Of a DNA stretch of 64,000 nt, positions 35,815 through 46,728 are shown piece by piece. How positions within the stretch are numbered: position 1 is the first letter of the stretch; each line of letters begins with the position of its first letter. Position numbers and translations under genes: made by a program. The notes beneath the pieces are model-generated. The model had not been told where the DNA came from and searched no databases. It worked only from the letters and a program-made list of their open reading frames with translations. The stretch comes from Distichodus sexfasciatus (Eukaryota; Chordata; Actinopteri; Characiformes; Distichodontidae): NCBI GenBank assembly GCA_032718565.1, contig JAVGVS010000313.1, positions 292,116 through 356,115 on the forward strand. Reading direction: 5' to 3'.

Positions 35815-36340
35815 TACCTCAGTGTTGCCTTTTACTAGTTTGGGACTTGAACCAGCAACTTTCCGATTTCATGGACAATTAACCGTTACCCTACCAACTG
35901 CTCCAAAGATAGAAGAAGGACATCAGGTCTAAAACTGTCCAAAATCTAAATAAAGACAAAAATGATTCGCTGTAACGACCCCTAATGGTAACTTTACTGA
36001 TCCGGGACTTGAATCAGCAACCTTCCGATCACAGGTCCAATTAACCGTTATGCAATAAACTGCCCCCAAAGATAGAGGAAGGGCATCTGGTGTAAAACTT
36101 GCCAAAATTAAAATATAGACAATGATGATTTGCCGTAGTGACCCCTAGTGGTACCTTTTCAGGTCTGGGACTTGAACCAACAACCTTCTGGTCACAGGGC
36201 AAAATAACCATTACACTACCCCCAAAGATTAGCCAAAATCAAAAGATGGACAACAATGATTTGCTATAGCACCCCTTAGTGGGACTTAAACATGCGACCT
36301 TCCAATTATGGGGTCAACTGACCGTTACTCTATATAAATT
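35815..36340 (-). repeat. Tandem array of four SINE-like units, period ~162 bp
   Basis: Minus strand. 'gggacttgaa' recurs at about 35842, 36004, 36167 and 36281. Each unit contains 'cctagtggtacc'-like text, the antisense tRNA-like head ('attaaccgttacNctaNcaa'), 'ccaaagatagagNaaggNcat' and 'agacaaNaatgatttgc'. The first three units keep a steady ~162-bp period and the last is shortened. The linker sequence is not part of family A, so this may be a separate tandem SINE-derived satellite. Confidence 0.75.
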
Positions 36341-37224
36341 TCCAACATACAGGTCCTGCGTAAGTGACGCTCAATCCACAGCTACGAGTGGAAACTCTGT
36401 TGTGAGTTCTGCGATACTGCAGACGACACCAGCCTTCAACTTCGCTTGGCTCTCCACAAACTTGATGGAAATGCATCTCCGGTCCAAAACGCCCCGTGCA
36501 AATTTGATCAAAACGGCCGAGTTTGCCGTCGCCGGTCGTAAATCTGAAGGATTTGGATTCTCTCAGATCTCGCGCTTTTCCCTCGCCAAATGTTGAAACA
36601 AATATTCCGGTTAAACACAAACCCGAGACTCATCCATTTTTAATTACTCCCTCCTTTTTGGGAGCGGTGGGGTGTGTTTAAATGTATTCACGGCGAACGG
36701 CGATCCCACGTCTTTGATGATCGTAACAATTAGAGAACATCAAAGCCTAGGTTGTGCAAAGACGGGGCCTCGTTTGCATAATTACGCCAACCTGCAGACG
36801 AGGGGTTCTAAACGACTGAAAAAACGACAAGAAAAAGGACAAAAAATGATGTTTATGCTGCTTATGAGATAATTATGTACCTTGTACTCAATTAGGAATT
36901 TGTTAATTAGCTCGGAGTTGACACAGAACGAGGGAATTTGTTTAGCGGCTCGGCGTTGGAACGCGTCTTCATCAAACGCGGCCAAGTTGATTTACGGATT
37001 GCGAAAGCGAGCTCCACTCCTCTTTTTTTTTTGGTGCTTTTCATCCCGGAGGAAGCGGCAGACGTAGAGTTTGGGGGAAAGTGAAGGAGAGCAGAGATTT
37101 ACGGCTCGTTACGACCTCTTATCGGCCGCTCGGCTCTTTTATAAATATCCATCGCTCAGGACGACAGCTCAGTTGTTTGATGAGTTAGGGGTCGTCTCAA
37201 AAGGGTCCACTGACCTCCACTAAC
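36341..37224. other. Unique sequence
   Basis: Balanced composition. Open frames of 60-105 residues lack known domains. A polypyrimidine stretch begins at about 37225. Confidence 0.5.
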
Positions 37225-37881
37225 ACTCACTCACTCCCTCTCTCTCCCCCCTCCGTATCTCCCGTTCTCCCTCTCCCTCTTTCTGTCTTACTGTCTCTCT
37301 TTCTCTCCCCATCTCTCTCTCTTTCACTCTTTCTCTTTATTTCACTCCCTCTCTCTCCTATCTTTCTATCTTGCTCCCTTTCTCTTTCACTCCATCCCTC
37401 TTTCTTTCTTATCTCTCTCTCTCGCTCTTTTCTCTTTCTAACTCTTGTTCTCTGTCGTTCCCTCTTTTCTTTCTTTCTCTGTATTTGTCTATCAACCCCT
37501 GTCTTATTTCTATGTATTTCTCTCTCCCGTTCTCTCTCTCTCTTTGCTTTCTTTCTTCCTTCCTCCTTCTTTCTCTCCACCATCTGCTCTCCCTCGCCCT
37601 CTTTCTCTCTCCCCAGCTCTCTCACTCTCTTTCTCTTTCCCCTCATTTCACTCCCCCTCTCTCTGTCTTACTTTCTCTTCCTTGCTCTATCTTTCTATCT
37701 TTCGTTCTCTCTCCCTTTCGTTTTATTTCTCTTTCTCGTTCACTCTCTCTCTCTCTTATTACCCTCCCTCTCTTTTTATTTCCCTTTCTCCACTTGTTTT
37801 CTCTCGCCCTCATACTCTTCTTCTACCATTCTCTCTTTCTGTCCCGAATCTCACTCTCTTTTTTTTTTCTTTCCTGCTCTC
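37225..37881 (+). repeat. Polypyrimidine tract (CTCT/TTTC-rich)
   Basis: About 650 bp that is almost purely C and T on the plus strand. The long frames (for example 201 residues of Ser-Leu-Phe, and Arg-Glu-Lys on the other strand) are composition artefacts. Such tracts can form intramolecular triplex (H-DNA). Confidence 0.95.
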
Positions 37882-38183
37882 CTTTAAAGAAAGATAGAAA
37901 GAAAGAAGGGGTGGTTGCAGCAAGTGGGGCTGAAAGGAAAGAAAGAAAGAAAAGGATAAGACTGAGTGGAGAATAACAGAGTGGAGACTGACAGATGGAG
38001 TAATGAACATTGTGAAAATAGATGGATAAGGATTATAGAAGAAAGAAAGAAAGAAAGAAAGACATGTACATATCAAAATGATAGGAATGTAGAAGAGATA
38101 TAAAAGATAGGGATGTAACGGTGTAGTAATGGAGAGAGAGAATAAAGAAAGGAAGGAAGTGAGAGACAGTAAAAGATGGAGAA

Positions 38184-38230
<47 letters not shown>
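37882..38230 (+). repeat. Polypurine-rich segment (GAAA/GGAA/GA)
   Basis: Immediately after the pyrimidine tract the bias flips: (GAAA)-type runs at 37888-37950 and 38039-38060, and (GA)n at 38186-38227. The junction at about 37867-37900 ('ctttcctgctctcctttaaa', then gaaagatagaaag) places complementary sequence back-to-back. Confidence 0.85.
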
Positions 38231-38434
38231 AAGGCATCATCATCCCCCTTTCTCTCAAACATGTCTAAAGAAAGCGCCCACACACTTTTTCTCAAGCCCC
38301 TGTGAGTGTCTCTGTGTGTGTGTAAAGGTGGTGTTTAAAGCAGGGCCAGAGTGTCCTCGCGGGCGACGCTTATTCCCAGGACCTGCTGCATTCCTCCCTC
38401 AGATCCCACACTCCTTTTTTTAAAGCTACTATTT

Positions 38435-39132
38435 ATTATTATTCCCTCTTTCCCTTCATCCCTCCTTCTCTTCATACCTCCCTCCTTCCCTCCTCCATCC
38501 CTTCCTCTCTATCCCCTCCTCCCTCCTTCCCGTCATACCTCCCTCCTTCCCTCCTCCATCCCTTCCTCTCTATCCCCTCCTCCCTCCTTCTCTCCTTCTC
38601 TTCATACCTCCCTTCCTCCTTCCCTCCTCCTTCCTTTCCTCCCTCCTTTTGTCCTCCTCCTTCTTCTCCTTCCTTCCTTCCTTTCTTCCCTCCTTCAGTT
38701 CTCTCTCTCTTTCCCTGCCCCTGTCGCTTCTCCATCCCTGCTGCACTTCACCCTTTCATCCACCCCAGCTTATATTCCTCCCTACATCCCTTTCTTCCTT
38801 CCCTCACTCCTTCTCTCCTTCATCTCACACTCCTTCCCTTCATTCCTCCTTCATCCCACCATACTTCCCTACATACCCTCTTCATCACGCCTTCCTTCCG
38901 TCCATTCTTCCATCTTAATTCCTTCCTTCACCCCATCCCTCCTTAACCCCTCCCTCCATCTCTCCATGCCTCCGTCTTATCCTGATTTTCTCCTTCATCC
39001 CTCCCTCAATCCCTTCTCCTCCATCACTGTCTTCTTCCTGCCTCCATCCCTCCTTCATCCCTCCCTCATCCTTCCCTCCCTCATCCACCCCTCACTCCTT
39101 CTTTCCTTCATCCCTCCTTCATCCTTCTTTTC
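38435..39132 (+). repeat. Polypyrimidine tract (CCTT/CCTC-rich minisatellite)
   Basis: About 700 bp of CCTT/CCCTCC units with longer units inside it. 'cctccctccttccctcctcc' is part of a segment repeated about 60 bp apart near 38475 and 38535. The 277-residue Ser-Pro-Leu frame is an artefact. Confidence 0.93.
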
Positions 39133-39403
39133 CCCCTGCTCGGTCCAGCCATGGTGGAGCCCTAGCCCCTTAGCGTTGACCTGAGTGGGAGTGTAGAACA
39201 GAAAACACACACACACAGCCATTAGCCAGGTCCCCAGTGACACTGCGTGCAATGCCCTCTGGGTAACTGGCGCAACTCGACCCATCTTCCGCTAATTAGG
39301 GAGGCAGCGCGTTATCTGGCCGTGAAAATATTTGCTCTTAGTTACTCTGAGGCAATGCTAACTCTGCTAATGCTAATATGCTGCTGATGCAAAAATCAGT
39401 GAT
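39133..39403. other. Unique sequence
   Basis: Short non-repetitive stretch, with (CA)n at 39205-39217. No gene. Confidence 0.5.
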
Positions 39404-39494
39404 TCTTTGTCATTGTGAACACACCACAGCACACAGTGCACCACAACCAAATGTGACCTCTGCATTTGACCCATCCATGAAGGAGCAGTGGATG
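39404..39494 (-). mobile_element. SINE family A tail fragment
   Basis: Minus strand: 'cattgtgaacacaccacagc', 'ccaaatgtgacctctgcatt' and 'catgaaggagcagtgg'. Only the 3' third of the SINE is present. Confidence 0.8.
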
Positions 39495-39942
39495 ACCGAG
39501 CTTACACGATCCAAGTTACAAGACACGTTACAACTTCCATGTTCCACACAATCATGTGTGTTCTGACCCCACGCTCCGTAGAGAGTAAAACTGATGCATG
39601 TAGAACATGTGAAAAGGAAACAGGCCCGTGTGAAACCCCAGAACGTGAGATATTCCTGAGGCTCTTCATCCTGGGAAAGCGTGGGTCAAAACGTCCGCCC
39701 CTCACTTTCCCAAAATCACCACTTCCTGCCTTCCCCACCTCTCCTCCTCCTCCTCCTCCTCCTCGTTCTCACCGGACATGAAGACCCCCTAGGTGATCGA
39801 AAAAGGCCGTGAGGATGTCGCCCGGGAAACCCTCCCTCCTCCTCCTCTTCCTCCTCTCCATCTCATGTCCTGCTGTCATAACAACCACAAGGGTTCAGAC
39901 GTTCCGAGTTCCTCTGAATTGTGACGTCACAAGTGTTCTGTT
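39495..39942. other. Unique sequence with (TCC)n run
   Basis: (CTC/TCC)n lies at 39741-39766 and a second CTC-rich stretch at 39833-39858. The frame at 39809-40018 starts with a hydrophobic leader-like stretch (SLLLLFLLSIS), but this comes from the CTC repeat. I do not call it a secreted protein. Confidence 0.45.
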
Positions 39943-40195
39943 TTTTCCCCCTCAATTTTTTTTTTCCTTCGCCCAACTTTGGTGGGAGTCTGTCACCCCG
40001 CTTTTCTCCTCCTGGTGATGATTAACAGGACACTGTGTTTCTTTTCTGTCCAGATCGCTCTTTATCATGATATAGTGCGGTCTGAATCGTAATTTTCGTC
40101 GCTGTGTTGTCAGTTCGGGGATAAGCGACGCTGTGGCTGCTAATGCATTCCGACTTTTTTGAAAAAGGCATAAATATCTGTCTCCTAAAGAACTG
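39943..40195 (+). repeat. Left copy of a ~240-bp duplication flanking a minisatellite
   Basis: Shares with 41418-41645, in the same order: 'ggtgggagtctgtc', 'gtgatgattaacaggac', 'agtgcg(g/a)(t/c)ctga', 'cgctgtgttgtca/tgctgtgttgtca', 'ggggataagcgacgc/agggataagtgacgc', 'gcataaatat'. Divergence is roughly one base in five by eye. The minisatellite begins immediately after. Confidence 0.8.
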
Positions 40196-40196
40196 C

Positions 40197-41360
40197 CTTA
40201 AGATCATGTAGTGGGAACATTAATCATGTAGTTAAAACAGACTTAAATTTTACAGCTTTAAAATTGTTCAGTGGTAAGAATGTTGTGCAGTGAGAATAAC
40301 CTTAAAATTGTGCAGTTGGAATAAAAATGTGCAGTGGATACAAATCTTAAAATCATGCTGTGGGAACAGCCTTTAAATCATTAAGTGGGAACAAAAATCA
40401 CGCTGTGGAAACAGTCCCACTGCCCACTGCTCCTTCACAGATGAGTCAAATGCAGAGGTCACATTTAGTCGTGGTTCACTGTGTGCTGTACTATTGTGCG
40501 CCCAGACTCACAATGATAAACAATCACTCACTTTCACTTTAAATCATGCAGTGGGAACAGCCTGAAAATCATGCAGCAAATTCAAAAGTCAATCAGTGAC
40601 AAATGCCTTAAAATCATGGAATCGGAACAGCCTAAGAAATTATCGATGAGGAACTGTCTGAAAATTATGAAGTGGGAACAGCCATAAAATCATGCTGTGA
40701 TAACAGCGTGGACATCATACAATTGAAACAAAAATCATAGAGTGGTAACAGCGTTAAAGTCATATTGTGGGAGCAGCCAGAAAAATCATGCAATAGAAAC
40801 AAAAATCATACAGTGGGAACAGTCTTAAAATTCTGGAATTGGAACAGCCTTAAAATCATGCAGTGGGAACAGCCTTAAAATTCTGGAGTCGGAACAACCT
40901 TGAAATCATGCAGTGGGAACAGCCTTAAAATTCTGGAGTCAGAACAGGCTTAAAATCATGCAGTGGGAACAGCCTTAAAATCCTGGAGTCGGAACAGCCT
41001 TAAAATCATGCAGTGGGAACAACCTTAAAATCCTGGAATCGGAACAGCCTTAAAATCATGCAGTGGGAACAGCCTTAAAATCATGCAGTGGGAACAGCCT
41101 TAAAATACTGGAGTTGGAACAGCCTTAAAATCATGCAATGGGAACAGCCTTAAAATCATGCAGTGGGAACATCCTTAAAATCATGCAGTGGGAACAGCCT
41201 TAAAATTCTGGAGTTGGAACAGCTATAAAATCATGCAATGGGAACAGCCTTAAAATCATGCAGTGGGAACAGCCTTAAAATTATGTAGTGGGAACAGCTT
41301 TAAAATTCTGGAGTCGGAACAGCCTTAAAATCATGCAGTGGGAACAGCCTTAAAATCTTG
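40197..41360 (+). repeat. 25-bp minisatellite with A/B higher-order structure
   Basis: Two 25-bp unit types recur: A, 'catgcagtgggaacagcc' plus ttaaaat, and B, 'ctggagtcggaacagcc' plus ttaaaat. Between about 40820 and 41065 they alternate as A-B, giving a 50-bp period. Further right the order becomes AAB or AAAB. The left third is more degenerate and holds a SINE fragment. Roughly forty units in all. No coding frame persists. Confidence 0.9.
40416..40537 (+). mobile_element. SINE family A tail fragment inside the minisatellite
   Basis: Plus strand: 'ctgcccactgctccttcaca', 'caaatgcagaggtcacattt', 'gttcactgtgtgctgtacta' and 'caatcactcactttcac'. Minisatellite units resume on both sides, so it inserted into, or was captured by, the array. 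It has an extra 'ttgtgcgcccagac' before the final tail. Confidence 0.85.
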
Positions 41361-41417
41361 GATTGCTAACCTTACTAATACTAAGATTATTAGGTGATGA
41401 TCCCATTTTAAGGTTGA

Positions 41418-41645
41418 TTTTTCCCCCGAAAACATTTTCTCACCCGACTTCGGTGGGAGTCTGTCCTCTTCCCAGTGATGATTAACAGGACTTAACAGAT
41501 TGCTTGTTATGGTGATTCAGTGCGACCTGAGTCATAATTTACGTTGCTGTGTTGTCATTTCAGGGATAAGTGACGCCGTTGTCGTGGACGCACTCCCCCG
41601 TTAAAAAAAAAAAACGCATAAATATTTGCTCTTTTAAGGGCCGCT
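41418..41645 (+). repeat. Right copy of the ~240-bp flanking duplication
   Basis: Direct-orientation counterpart of 39943-40195. The run 'ggtgggagtctgtcctcttc' then 'cagtgatgattaacaggact' aligns with the left copy. It ends with 'cgcataaatatttgctctt', after which the two sides diverge. Confidence 0.8.
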
Positions 41646-43377
41646 CTCTCTGAAGGATGGTCTGAAAATAAGCGATTTTAGCAACTCTATAAATCTATAT
41701 TTAGCCTCCAATGGAGCTGGAACTCATTGGTCGTTGACCTGGACTTGTCTTAGGAGGAAAGAGGAGGAAGGGGGGGCGTTTTAAGAGGGTGAAAATGTAT
41801 TTTGTGCTGAAGCACATCTGGGGTTGGTTAGCCTCGCCGAGGTAGGTATTAAAATTGGGAACACTCTGCATTTTCCCAGAGCGTATGCCTTAGTTACTCC
41901 AAACAAGGCAGAACATTTACACTTCCGCTTTCGCGCAAGGATTAGAGGAAAGCCGGCCGAATCCGGGCCTCGTTGGTGCGATGACAGGCTCGCTCATGCC
42001 CTATTGAAGAAACAATATTGCACCAACAATAATTTTTAAAATCATGATCATTCCGTTAAAGATGCTCAAGTATTAAAGCTGCTTTGGCACCAAAACCTTC
42101 TTGAAGGGTTCCAGAGCACAGCACGAGATGTTCCCAAGTAAAACGGCTCATTATGGGCCGGCAAAAATGCTAAATGTGACCACAAATCTTAAAAGAACTT
42201 GATGCCGTATCACCAAAAAATCTCATTTCTGCTGTACTGGTGCCAATGCCATTCTAGATCTGGGTCCAAATTTGGAATTGATGCCATGTTTTTCTACAGA
42301 AACAATCAAATAAAATTGGGGCCATCGCTCCAAAACTAGCTGCAAAACTATACGTGGAATACGCAAGGCGATTTTAGACAAAGATATACGGCAACAGTGA
42401 TCGTTAAAGAGTTCCGAATCTCAAATCAAGACTCTGAGTCGAGAAATACATTGAACAGTTATGTCCAGCTTGCCCAGAACAGGCTTCTCATTTCCGTCTG
42501 GTGCCGGTCCTCGCTTCCACCAATCCCAGTAGCGTTCCCAGTATTGGAAAATGGATATTTTGCTTGGAAATTTGGTCCTGCTGACATGTCTTTGCTAGAA
42601 CTTTTAACTGAAGGAATACCAGGTCACTCACAACTTATGACCACACGCCTCAGTGGACACCTTAGTGCCCACTTCGCCTTCATGCTCCACCAAGAGGAAG
42701 CGATCTCAACTTCTTCTGCTTCTCTTTGCCTGAACTGAATGCCTCCATGTCGTCGTGTTGGCGATAAACAAATGAGGGGCACTTAAGGGTCCAGACAGTT
42801 CATTAAAAGAAATTTTCTGCGGGCTAAAATCAGAAAAGGCTTATTTGGACGAGAGAATGAACACGTCAGGAAGGGACACGCCATCCGTGACACCCCGTGT
42901 CATCAGCAATCAAGCGAACGTTGATAAATTGAAGATAATTAGCCTGTGTCACTTCCTGTCTGAGTAATCGGGTGCGACAGCTCGGGCCAGTTTTGCATGA
43001 ACATTAAGAAAAAGTCTTACTTACTTAAGAAGAAATATTAAAGATGACTTTATTTATTTGTTTACTCACAGATTGGCCCTGAGATTTGCCCAAATATGTT
43101 TGCTTGAGTGAGGGATTGCGTGACCTTTGGTCAGTTAGCATGACAGCTTAGGCCAGTTTAACATGGTGGCTGTCTTAAAACATCTGTTCATCTTTGGATT
43201 GAATACTGAAGTAAAAATGATACTTATACATCAAACAAAATAATAATCAAAGAATTTCAACGTTATGAGCTAAAAATGTCAATTCAATGTTGACAAATAC
43301 CATGAAGCTCCAAGTAAAATACAAAAACATCGTTTAAAATCCCAATATATTATAAGCAACGTTTAAAATCCTTGGGG
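41646..43377. other. Unique sequence
   Basis: Non-repetitive. The 113-residue plus-strand frame at 42397-42738 (ends SASLCLN) is not low-complexity, but it has no recognisable domain, no flanking splice sites I trust and no upstream partner. 42760-43010 is balanced and could be regulatory (contains 'cacttcctgt', an ETS-like site). No gene is called. Confidence 0.45.
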
Positions 43378-44080
43378 CCAGTTTCCCAGTATAAGACTAA
43401 GACTAGCTCTAGACTAACTTAGACTTTTAGTGGTAAATCTCCATTGGTATTGCAGCTTAGTCTAAGACTGGGCTTAATCCATGTTCAAGAAACCAGCGCA
43501 TAGGTCCAATTTCCCAGTCTAAGATTAAGACTAGTCCTAGACTAACTTTAACATTTAGTGGTAAATTTTCATTGATATTGCAGCTTAGTCTAAGACTGGG
43601 CTTAATCTATGTTCAAGAAACTAGCCCTTAGGATCAGTTTGCCAGTCTAAGATTAAGACTAGTCCTAGACTAATTTTAACTTTCAGTGGATAATCTCAAA
43701 TGGTATTGCAATTTAGCCCAAGACTAGGCTTAAGCCATGTTCAAGAAATGAGCCTATAGGACCAGTTTCCCGGTTTAAGATTTACACTAGCCCTAGCCCT
43801 AAATCGCCGGGGGCTGGTTTCTTGCTCATAGATTAAGCCTAGTCTTGGACTAAATTATAGTACCAACATAAATTTACCATTCAAAACTAGTCTAGGACTA
43901 GCCTTAATCCTTGACTGGGAAATTGGCCCAAATGGTTTTGCAATTTAGTCAAGTCTAGGCTTAATCCATGTTCGAGAAAGCAGCCCATAGAGCCAGTTTC
44001 CCAGACTATGAATAAGCCTATTTGTGCTTTGCTGGTGAATTTCCATTGGCACTAAAACTTTAGTCCAAGACTAAAATTTA
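43378..44080. repeat. Array of ~125-bp fold-back repeat units
   Basis: Each unit has a left arm like 'agattaagactagtcctaga' and a right arm like 'agtctaagactgggcttaat' + 'ccatgttcaagaaaccag'. The arms are mutually inverted, so each unit could itself fold back. Units start near 43378, 43503 and 43632. Later units near 43762-44080 are more decayed, and the one around 43810-43930 is in the opposite order. This vocabulary is common in teleosts and fits an amplified MITE. Confidence 0.75.
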
Positions 44081-45002
44081 TTTAATTTATTTGCCTCTTA
44101 AAGTCTATTTACCATTTACTCTAGTCTTAAGTTTAGACACTCTTACCCACAACCTCACGGTTTGTGCATGAGTTTCGTACCTCTAGTTCACCACTACCTC
44201 TAACGCTGCACATCTGCGTTTAGGCTCGGTCTAAATGAGGTGTAAAGCTGAGTTTTTCCCAGCAGGTGTGTGTATTTGTCTGTGTGTGTGTGTGTGTGTG
44301 TGTGTGAGAAACTCTTGACCACACTTGGACGCAAAGCGACCTCCGTATCAACACCTCCAGCAAGTTAGCACGTCTTAGCGGCTCCACTGGGAGACGACTC
44401 TCAGCTGGAATTATAAGTATGTGAGCTTATGAATGAACTCGACTTTTCGCAATCCGTTTTCCACCTGTGGAGAGCGACGTCCAGCGCGTTCTCAGAAGGA
44501 CGAGTCCCAACGTTGGGGGAAAAAAAAAGAACAACAATTCTCTAGAGTCGCGGTAATGAATAATGCAGAACCGGCGATCAACCTGCTGGCTTCCTAACGC
44601 ACAGGACCTGAGAGAGAACAGCTGGCTTGTAATGGCTGAGAACCTCTCACCCCGTCTCTTCCTGCTTGGCCTTCTGCCATTGAAGGTTGGAGTTGAGGCA
44701 GCCATTTTTTGTTTTATTGTTGTTCGTTTCCTGCGCTCCACTTCCGAAAAGGACATCGCAGGAGGAATATTGCATTCTTTTTCCTGTATGGTGATGTTTT
44801 ATTAGTCCCGTAAATACAGAATGAATAATATATTTTTCTGCAATAAAATTTATTGTAATATTAAATAATGACCCAATAATATTTTCAGATTAATATTTAT
44901 TGAACCAATAATATTTTATTGTGTCTATTCTTAAATTTGTGGTAATTTGACATATTAAGATTATAAATAAAACTACATATATTTTATCAAAAGTGGGAAA
45001 CT
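44081..45002. other. Unique spacer between two repeat arrays
   Basis: Contains (TG)n at 44277-44307 and AT-rich sequence at 44810-45000. Overlapping open frames at 44427-44805 on both strands have no known domain. Confidence 0.5.
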
Positions 45003-45376
45003 AGCCAATAGAGCCAGTTGCCCAGACTATGATTAAGTCTAAGCCTTAACTGTCTTTGACTTTCAGTGATAGATCTCCATTGGTATTGCAACTTAGGCCA
45101 AGACTGGGCTTAATCCATGTTCAAGAAACCAGCCAATAGGGCCAGTTTGCCAGTCTAAGATTAAGACTAGTCCTAGACTAACTTTGACTTTCAGTGATAG
45201 ATCTCCATTGGTATTGCAATTTAGGCCAAGACTGGTTCAAGAAACCAGCCAATAGAGTCAGTTTGCCAGTCTAAGAGTAAGACTAGTCCTAGACTAACTG
45301 TGACTTTCAGTGGTAAATCCCCAATGGTATTGCAACTTAGTCTAAGACTGGGCTTTATCCATGTTCCGGAAACCAG
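45003..45376 (+). repeat. Second array of the ~125-bp fold-back repeat, three units
   Basis: Units start near 45003, 45138 and 45246. Each carries 'ccagtctaagattaagacta' (or a variant), 'cagtgatagatctccattgg' and 'agactgggcttNatccatgt'. The second unit has lost 'gcttaatccatg'. Same family as 43378-44080, separated by about 0.9 kb. Confidence 0.78.
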
Positions 45377-45424
45377 GCATATTTACATTATTAAGATTTC
45401 AAAAATCATTTACTAGATGTGTGA

Positions 45425-45600
45425 AGCTTCACTGGTGTCACGATTCGATTCAGTTACGATGGTTAGGCCAATGGTTCGATTCCATACGATATCTCGATGC
45501 ATCACGATGCATGTCATCAATTTTTCTACATTGCATGCAGATTGGACAGCCATAGCTGCTACTGGGACGTTCATTTTAACTTGAATTTTTAGCCAGACGA
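45425..45600. mobile_element. Relic of 'gattcaggag' element
   Basis: 'ggtgtcacgattcgattcag', 'ccatacgatatctcgatgca' and 'cacgatgcatgtcatcaatt' match a common fish repeat. Related fragments lie at 4500 and 33220. No clear TIR pair is visible. Confidence 0.4.
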
Positions 45601-45620
45601 TCACCAAGCAATGTCAATAG

Positions 45621-45794
45621 GTTGGTAGTTACCACTGAGGCACCCATGAGCAAGGTACTGTCCCCAAGCACTGCCCCCAATCGCTGCCCATGTCAACTGC
45701 CCACTGTTCCTTCATGGATGTGTCAAATGCAGAGGTCACATTTGGTTGTGATGCACAGTGTGCTGTGTTCACAATGACAAATAATCACTTTCAC
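45621..45794 (+). mobile_element. SINE family A lacking the tRNA box region
   Basis: The first bases of the head ('gttggtag') join directly to 'ttaccactgaggcacccatg', skipping the box A-box B interval. Body and tail ('ctgcccactgttccttcatg', 'cacatttggttgtgatgcac', 'gttcacaatgacaaataatc') are intact. The head deletion would remove the internal promoter. Confidence 0.85.
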
Positions 45795-46728
45795 AAATAT
45801 GATATGATTCAGGGATTTTTCAGCTGCTTCTGTCCCCGTTCACTGCTACGCCGACTAAGCAATCTGAGTGTGAGGAGAGTATTTTGTTGTATTATTTTTT
45901 AGATATTTACATTAAATTCATTATTCATAAAGACATCCAAGTCATCTGGAAATGTTTTGAAGAATTAAAAAAAGGAATAATTTTTTAAACATGATTATCC
46001 ACGGAATCCAGCGTTTTGAAAATTTTTCACTTTTACATTTTTAAACAGTATGCGTTTGAGGAGGCTAAACGAAAGGTCCAACGTATTAAAAAATTGGGCA
46101 TAAAAATACATTTTCATGTAAAGAAGACGTCGAGATGTTTAAGAAGAGACCGAATAGGAAAGCACATCTGTACACAAAGTCCAAATCTCTCCCAGCAGGA
46201 CATTCTGACCTCATAATACACCTTACCGTGTATCAGACCGCCACGAATTATACAAGAGCACCGAGGATTTATCTCGGGCTTACAAGACCTCACTCCTGCC
46301 TGGATTTTTTTATTGATTTATTTATTTTTTTTCACCACATGCGTGCTGGACTTGGACTTACACAGACAGACGGAAAAACTACTCGGACAAGGTAGAGGAT
46401 TTACGGGGGAGCGGCTTTACGTCTGTTAATCAGTCTTAAAAAAAACAGCAATCTCTGGACAGATGTTTTTCTCCCCCTCTTTTTTTGAGCCGGTGGTGCT
46501 ACTAAAGCCGTTTTAGGACGGGATTGCGAGCGCGATGCCACCTGTACGCCCGCTTCTGGAGGCCTTGTTGTCGCTGGAACATCTAATCTAATCTGGTTGG
46601 ATGCAGGAGAGAGAGAGAGAACTCTTCACATATGTGGTGTCCAGATTGCTGTCGGTGCAGCATAAACCTGACATGTTATATGTATGAGTGTTCTCTATAC
46701 CATATAATACTATAGTACATGCTATACA
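45795..46728. other. Unique, partly AT-rich sequence
   Basis: Short (GA)n at 46609-46620. No gene or repeat is recognised. Confidence 0.5.

Noticed and set aside
37371..39184. Long open frames (up to 277 residues) of Ser, Leu, Phe and Pro
   Set aside because: They lie wholly in polypyrimidine repeats, with matching Arg/Glu/Lys frames on the other strand. The bias is compositional.
39809..40018. Small secreted protein suggested by MSPGKPSLLLLFLLS
   Set aside because: The hydrophobic run is encoded by a CTC repeat, and the frame runs into the duplicated flank without a domain or cysteine pattern.
40197..41360. CRISPR-like array
   Set aside because: The ~25-bp units are contiguous with no unique spacers, and the genome context is vertebrate. 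It is a minisatellite.
42397..42738. 113-residue, non-repetitive open frame
   Set aside because: No recognisable family, no splice context and no upstream exon. An open frame of this length is expected by chance in 64 kb.
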